Of a stretch of DNA of 64,000 nucleotides, positions 59,705-64,000 are shown piece after piece; the first letter of the stretch is position 1, and the number at the start of each line of letters is the position of its first letter. The notes beneath the pieces were generated by a model, which worked only from the letters and a program-made list of their open reading frames with translations, made no database searches and was not told the origin of the DNA. The translations under genes and the position numbers were made by a program. Source of the DNA: Limonium bicolor (lineage: Eukaryota > Streptophyta > Magnoliopsida > Caryophyllales > Plumbaginaceae); NCBI GenBank assembly GCA_023374045.1, contig CM041777.1:111565588-111629587 (forward strand), written 5' to 3'.

Positions 59705-59945
59705 AACCCGAATCAGCAATCCTCACCATCCTTTACTAGCACTTCAATTGGGGAAGATCGAAAGCAAAAGAGGGCAAGTGCGGACGAAACATCTCCTATC
59801 GCGGGTCTTAGCGTTGAGCAACTGGAGAACTTATTGGATTCTTGGACAAACGAGCACAAAAACAGTCTTCTAACAACAATTCACCCAATAATGCCAAAGT
59901 CTTTGGCGAATTCGCAGGTAACATCGTTCGACTCAAAGTACTCCA

Positions 59946-61275
59946 ATGTATTCAATGCATACTGAAAGCGATCAAGTTTCTGATAAATTGAGATTATGCT
60001 GGATATTGGATTCTGGTGCCTCCGAGCACATTACTAGAAATAAATTGATGTTGAGTAGCGTAGATGATATGAAATGGCATAGAGTTATCACATTACCTGA
60101 TGGACAAATGAAATCTATCGACTGTGTTGGAACTGCTGTTATCTGTGCTAACTTGAGACTAAAATCTGTCATGTATGTTTCATCACTTATGTTTAATCTT
60201 CTATCTGTTCATAAGTTTTCGAGAGATATGAACGTGAATGTGATATTTTGCCATGATGATGTTAATCCGCAGGACTTTAGATCTGGTTTACAAGCAAAGA
60301 TTGCAAGCCAACATCAGGGCCTTTACTTTCTCGATACTTTAGCTTTACGAAATTTTCTTACTAAGCCTGCACATGTTTCTACTAGTGTGATGACATCCAC
60401 AATGAATGTACATACTTTTTTTTTGAATAAAGACATTTCCTTTGGCACCACCGTTTGGGCCACATAAGTAGTCAAAAACTGGCCAAATTAAATCTACTTC
60501 AAGATCATCAAAACATAGGCTTACTTCCATGTACATTCTGTTACAAAGCCAAAGGAAAACGGCTTAAATTCAATACGTCTGAAAAACAAAACAACTGGCA
60601 TTTTCTAATTAATCCATCTTGACATTTGTGGACCAATGCGAACAGTTTCAGTTCAAGGCCACAAACACCTTTTTACCATAGTGGACGATTTTTCTCGCGC
60701 CACTTGGGTTGTTCTCCTCAAATAGAAGTCTGATGCTATGCAACATATCAAAATTTTCATAAATTTGGTGGAGCGACAATTCACAAAAGGGGGTAAGAAT
60801 AGTTAGGAGTGACAACGCTAAAGAACTCGGGAAATCAAATGAAGGGGTAAACTTCTTTAATGAAAAGGGAATTCTGCACCAAACCACATGTCCCCATACG
60901 CCTCAACAAAACGGAATCGTTAAGCGGAAACAAGGGAACATAATGGAAGTAGCCCGCTCCCTTTTGTTCCAATCTGGTCTCCACCTAAAATATTGGGGCT
61001 ATTGCGTTGAACACACCACTTACATCATAAATAGGATTCCTTCCAAAGCCATCAATAACAAAAGCCCCCTTGAGATACTTCTTAACTGCCAACCAGACTA
61101 CGCAGAACTTCGCGTCTTTGGTTGCTTATGCTACTTCACTAACATACAGCCCAACAGATCCAAAGTCGATCCTATATCGAATGCATCCATCTATCTTGGC
61201 AACTGTAAAAACACGAAAGGTTACATCCTGCTCCACATTGTTAGCAGAAATATGTGTTACTATACTTCTACCTAG
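59946..61275 (+). pseudogene. Copia protease and integrase, truncated
   Basis: The open part (to 60467) begins near MYSMHTE and has the aspartic protease motif WILDSGASEHITRN at about 60000-60042, then ITLPDGQ and VMYVSSLMFNLLSV. After a frameshift come the pre-integrase HHxxC-like segment (LGHISSQKLAKLN, FCYKAKGKRL, about 60465-60555) and integrase core pieces (LDICGPMRTVS; TIVDDFSRATWVVLL with the first catalytic Asp nearby). Stops follow to about 60900. 60943-61275 reads ARSLLFQSGLHLKYW, YIINRIPSKAINNKSPLEIL and ELRVFGCLCYFTNI. Pol stops there because a Gypsy LTR is inserted at 61280. Reverse transcriptase is not in the window. Confidence 0.85.
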
Positions 61276-61279
61276 GCAG

Positions 61280-62662
61280 TGTACCTATCGTTTTGCGGAA
61301 TAGTGAATTGAGTGGGGGTTGTCGATCTTAGGGACCTCGTTCAATTAATTGACAATTTATTTACTAACTGAGAAACTAAACTAAGAAAAATAGGAAACGT
61401 CACTCTTTCAGGTTTTACTTAATTTAATGAAAAGAAAGGCTCAACAAACTAATATAAAACAATAAAAAAGTAAAATAAACTAAACAAATAAATAAAAAGT
61501 AAAACTTTAAATAAAAGGAAGCACCCGGATTGTTCTGCAAACCTTCACTTTCTAATCTATTAATAAACTCTTCCCTAATTCTGCAATAAACTCAGAAACT
61601 ATAATTAATTCGTCAACGGCTAAGTCTAACGAATCCTAACCAGTTGCTAGAACTAGCAGCAGGCTAATGCTCTAATCCGGACACAACTAATCGCATAAAG
61701 AACAGTTTCTATTTGAGACCGATTAACCTATAGGCAGGATCATGCTTCTAGTCGTTAATCAGGTTTAATTCCTATGTCTTGTTAACTATCTCAGCTCTGC
61801 GTGTTGATTAGAAAACTACAAATATTGCTTTAATAATTGATCAGAAGATTAAAGCACATGAAGAACTGGAATTAAACTACTGCATCAATGAATTAGTCAA
61901 AAGATTACAAATAAATATAAAGATCCGATTTGCTACCCCAATCCGGGGAGCTAAATAAACTACTCAAACATAACTATAAAAGTAACAAAAACAACAAAGG
62001 AAGAACACATTGATAAATTAGATAAAAAGGGAAGAAGAAACTTTGTTAGAAATTCTCCACTCCGCCTTCTATCGTCGTGTATCTCTGCATTTATCCTCTG
62101 TCAAAAGTGTGGTGTGATAACAATGGTGGAGTTGTGGTTGTGGAAGGAGAGATGGAGAGGCCGAAGCCTCTCTGCTGGAGCGCGGCGGGCGTGTGCGTGA
62201 ATCTAGTCCCCCCTTCAAACCCTAGTCTTGTTTATATATATATAGCTGTCGCGGTTATCTCATAAGTACCAGCCATTAGTGATATAATATGGTGTAATTA
62301 ATTGTCTCCCTTCGTGAAATATTTTAGAGGAATAAAACGTGAGAGTCATCATCATGAGTTCAAAAACAATTCATGTGATGTGTGGCCATGATTGACTTGT
62401 AACAAGACCGTGAGTGAAAGATATTCACGTGAGTAATTGGTATGCTCTGAGTGAATATCGTGAGTCCCATGAGTGTGCAGTATATATATATATATATATA
62501 TATATATAATGACTTTTACCTGTATTTGACACATAAAATATATCAGTTCACATGAAAATATAAATCTAAGAAAAGCTTATGATAAGTGAGAAATATGCCA
62601 TGAATTGTTATCAAAATAGGAAGAATTAAAGCCCTAAAAATAGATGTATTTCGCACTTATCA
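61280..62662 (-). mobile_element. Gypsy LTR (minus strand), 1,383 bp
   Basis: On the minus strand it starts TGATAAGTGCGAAATAC and ends GATAGGTACA, with a purine-rich tract (AGTGTGAGGAAGTT) directly before its start at 62663. This is the usual 3' LTR junction of Athila/Tat-like Gypsy elements. A TATA-like run at about 62233-62250 followed on the minus strand by a less AT-rich segment suggests a promoter. A long (TA)n run lies at 62480-62508. It interrupts the Copia Pol after 61279; the target duplication cannot be tested because the other end is outside the window. Confidence 0.7.
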
Positions 62663-64000
62663 AACTTCCTCACACTTAGCTTTTGCTTGTCCTCAAGCAA
62701 ATATAGAATATGTTTACTTTTAAGCACCGTAGTATCGAAATTCAGGAATAAACAAGTGCCAAAGGAAAACAAGCAAAATGACAATCAAAAGAATAATTCT
62801 GCTATTTACTGTAGGTTTTCGCAAACAGTGAAAAAGAGTGAAGTTAAAAAGCATGGAGAAGTTAGATTATAGAAACTGAAACAGAATAGTTTGGGATCTT
62901 CCACCATTTCTTTCCTCTAACCTTTGGATGACAAGGGGTGAGAAGTAACACCTTATTCCGTGATACCTTTCAACACCACATACTCATGATCAGAATAAGC
63001 AAAATCGAATTACAAATTTAACTTTTCAAAGTTCCTTTTCTTTAACATTCTATAATGCCATTTGCATATTTAATTCATCCCCTCAGACTTTTCTCTTCAC
63101 CCATGTAGCGGCTTTGGGCCTTCTATCCCAGATCACAAGACCTTAGGTAAATGGGTGATGAAGCACCCCAAGGACTTAATAACCGAATAAAGAGGCCTGT
63201 TTTGGTTCAGAAATAAATTTCAATTCAGATCAGCGGAGTACCTTGCCTTATCCTTTCATACCAAACTTTCTTATCATTCCCAAAATCCCAAACTAGACTA
63301 ATTCAGTTTTCATAATCAGCTAATCCACCAAATTTCAATGAAAATAGATTCAGTTTGGATAAAACTATACATACAAACAGCCAAAAGCAGAAAGATTCTT
63401 GAGGTGGCCATCAGGCTTGTTTTCAAAACCTCAACAAAAGTTTTTACCTGAATATTCAATATTTATTGGCACTTAAAAGAAGCAATTCTTTCAAAATAAG
63501 AGGACAACCAAAAACAAATGTGGCATTAAGTGCAATTGTCAATATTTAGAAAGTACATCTACTTCCTCACACTTAAGAGGAGCAATGTCCTCATTGTTCA
63601 CAAATTAAAACCAAGAAAAGAACTTTCTAAATATTGCAAACTCATCAAGGATTTCATTCAGGACAATAATGACTGATATAAAAATAATCTTTAAGCATAA
63701 AAGTCATGATAGGCTGAACATAAACATTAAAATTAAAGAGAAACTAAAACTCCCCTGATATCGTAGATTGAGGAAGGTTCCCTTCCTCACACTTAAGCTT
63801 GAACAAGGGGTAGCGTTCCTCACACTTGCATTCAAGCAAGTGTCTAGCCTTGGGGTACATCAAACACCATGATAAAAATTTCACCTGCACACACTCACAA
63901 CTACCACAAAAACGCTGAAAGCGTTGCATTAATAGCACAGGCACCACTGCCATCTCTGAATGAAAAAAAAAAAAAAAACAAACCAAAAAAATAAAAATTA
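62663..64000 (-). mobile_element. Gypsy internal 3' non-coding region
   Basis: Directly inside the LTR. The minus strand reads TTGCTTGAGGACAAGCAAAA then CTAAGTGTGAGGAAG, a signature found upstream of the 3' LTR in Athila/Tat-like elements. No Pol motif is visible in this 1.3 kb, which agrees with the long non-coding stretch those elements carry between Pol and the LTR. TTCCTCACACTT occurs four times on the plus strand. The element continues beyond the window. Confidence 0.65.

Overview
The window is nuclear DNA from a flowering plant, most likely a eudicot. The grounds are two intron-containing genes with clear plant homologues (a complex I subunit and a group I WRKY factor), mostly AT-rich intergenic DNA, and a dense nest of plant-type transposable elements. 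Two runs of exactly 500 N (16411-16910 and 44418-44917) are scaffold gaps. The species cannot be named from the sequence. Nothing here looks bacterial: no operons, no CRISPR array, no rRNA or intact tRNA gene.

Only two host genes are convincing. One is a two-exon gene at 24147-24600 (+) for the roughly 21 kDa NADH:ubiquinone oxidoreductase subunit, with two miniature transposons just upstream. The other is a six-exon WRKY20-like transcription factor gene at 28280-33543 (-). In the assembled sequence its second WRKY domain appears to be broken by a missing base at the conserved exon 5/exon 6 junction.

The rest is transposon landscape. 1-10.6 kb: a decayed L1-type LINE (1597-9731) inserted in a GTGAATC minisatellite, itself split by an LTR-like insertion with a GGTTT target duplication. 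11-16.4 kb: nested inverted-repeat elements, a second LINE tail, and a small CACTA element with GTA duplications. 17.2-21.5 kb: a dead PIF/Harbinger transposon with both of its genes (transposase and Myb/SANT-like partner). 22.4-23.9 kb: two Tourist-like elements with TAA and TTA duplications. 34.3-39.9 kb: a Mutator-type MITE with a perfect 9-bp duplication, and a solo LTR with a perfect ACCTT duplication inside a long hairpin element. 39.9-44.4 kb: the 3' end of a reverse-strand Copia element and AT-rich sequence with a minisatellite. 45.1-48.3 kb: a hAT MITE, a larger hAT-like element, a complete TRIM retrotransposon, an AT-rich satellite and a tRNA-derived SINE-like head. 48.3-57.1 kb: a CT-rich transcript-like block, then the 3' end of a Tekay/Del-type Gypsy element with an LTR of about 4 kb, inserted into a half copy of the inverted-repeat element also seen at 11.9 kb. 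57.9-64 kb: a LINE reverse-transcriptase relic, a Copia 5' LTR with gag-protease-integrase, and a reverse-strand Gypsy LTR that interrupts the Copia element and runs off the window.

No wholly new system is evident. The most unusual signals are the WRKY frameshift, clusters of GTCCGA...TCGGAC palindromes inside two LTRs of different sequence, the family of long inverted-repeat elements with TGTAACAC termini, and a recurring TTCCTCACACTT motif in the Gypsy 3' region.
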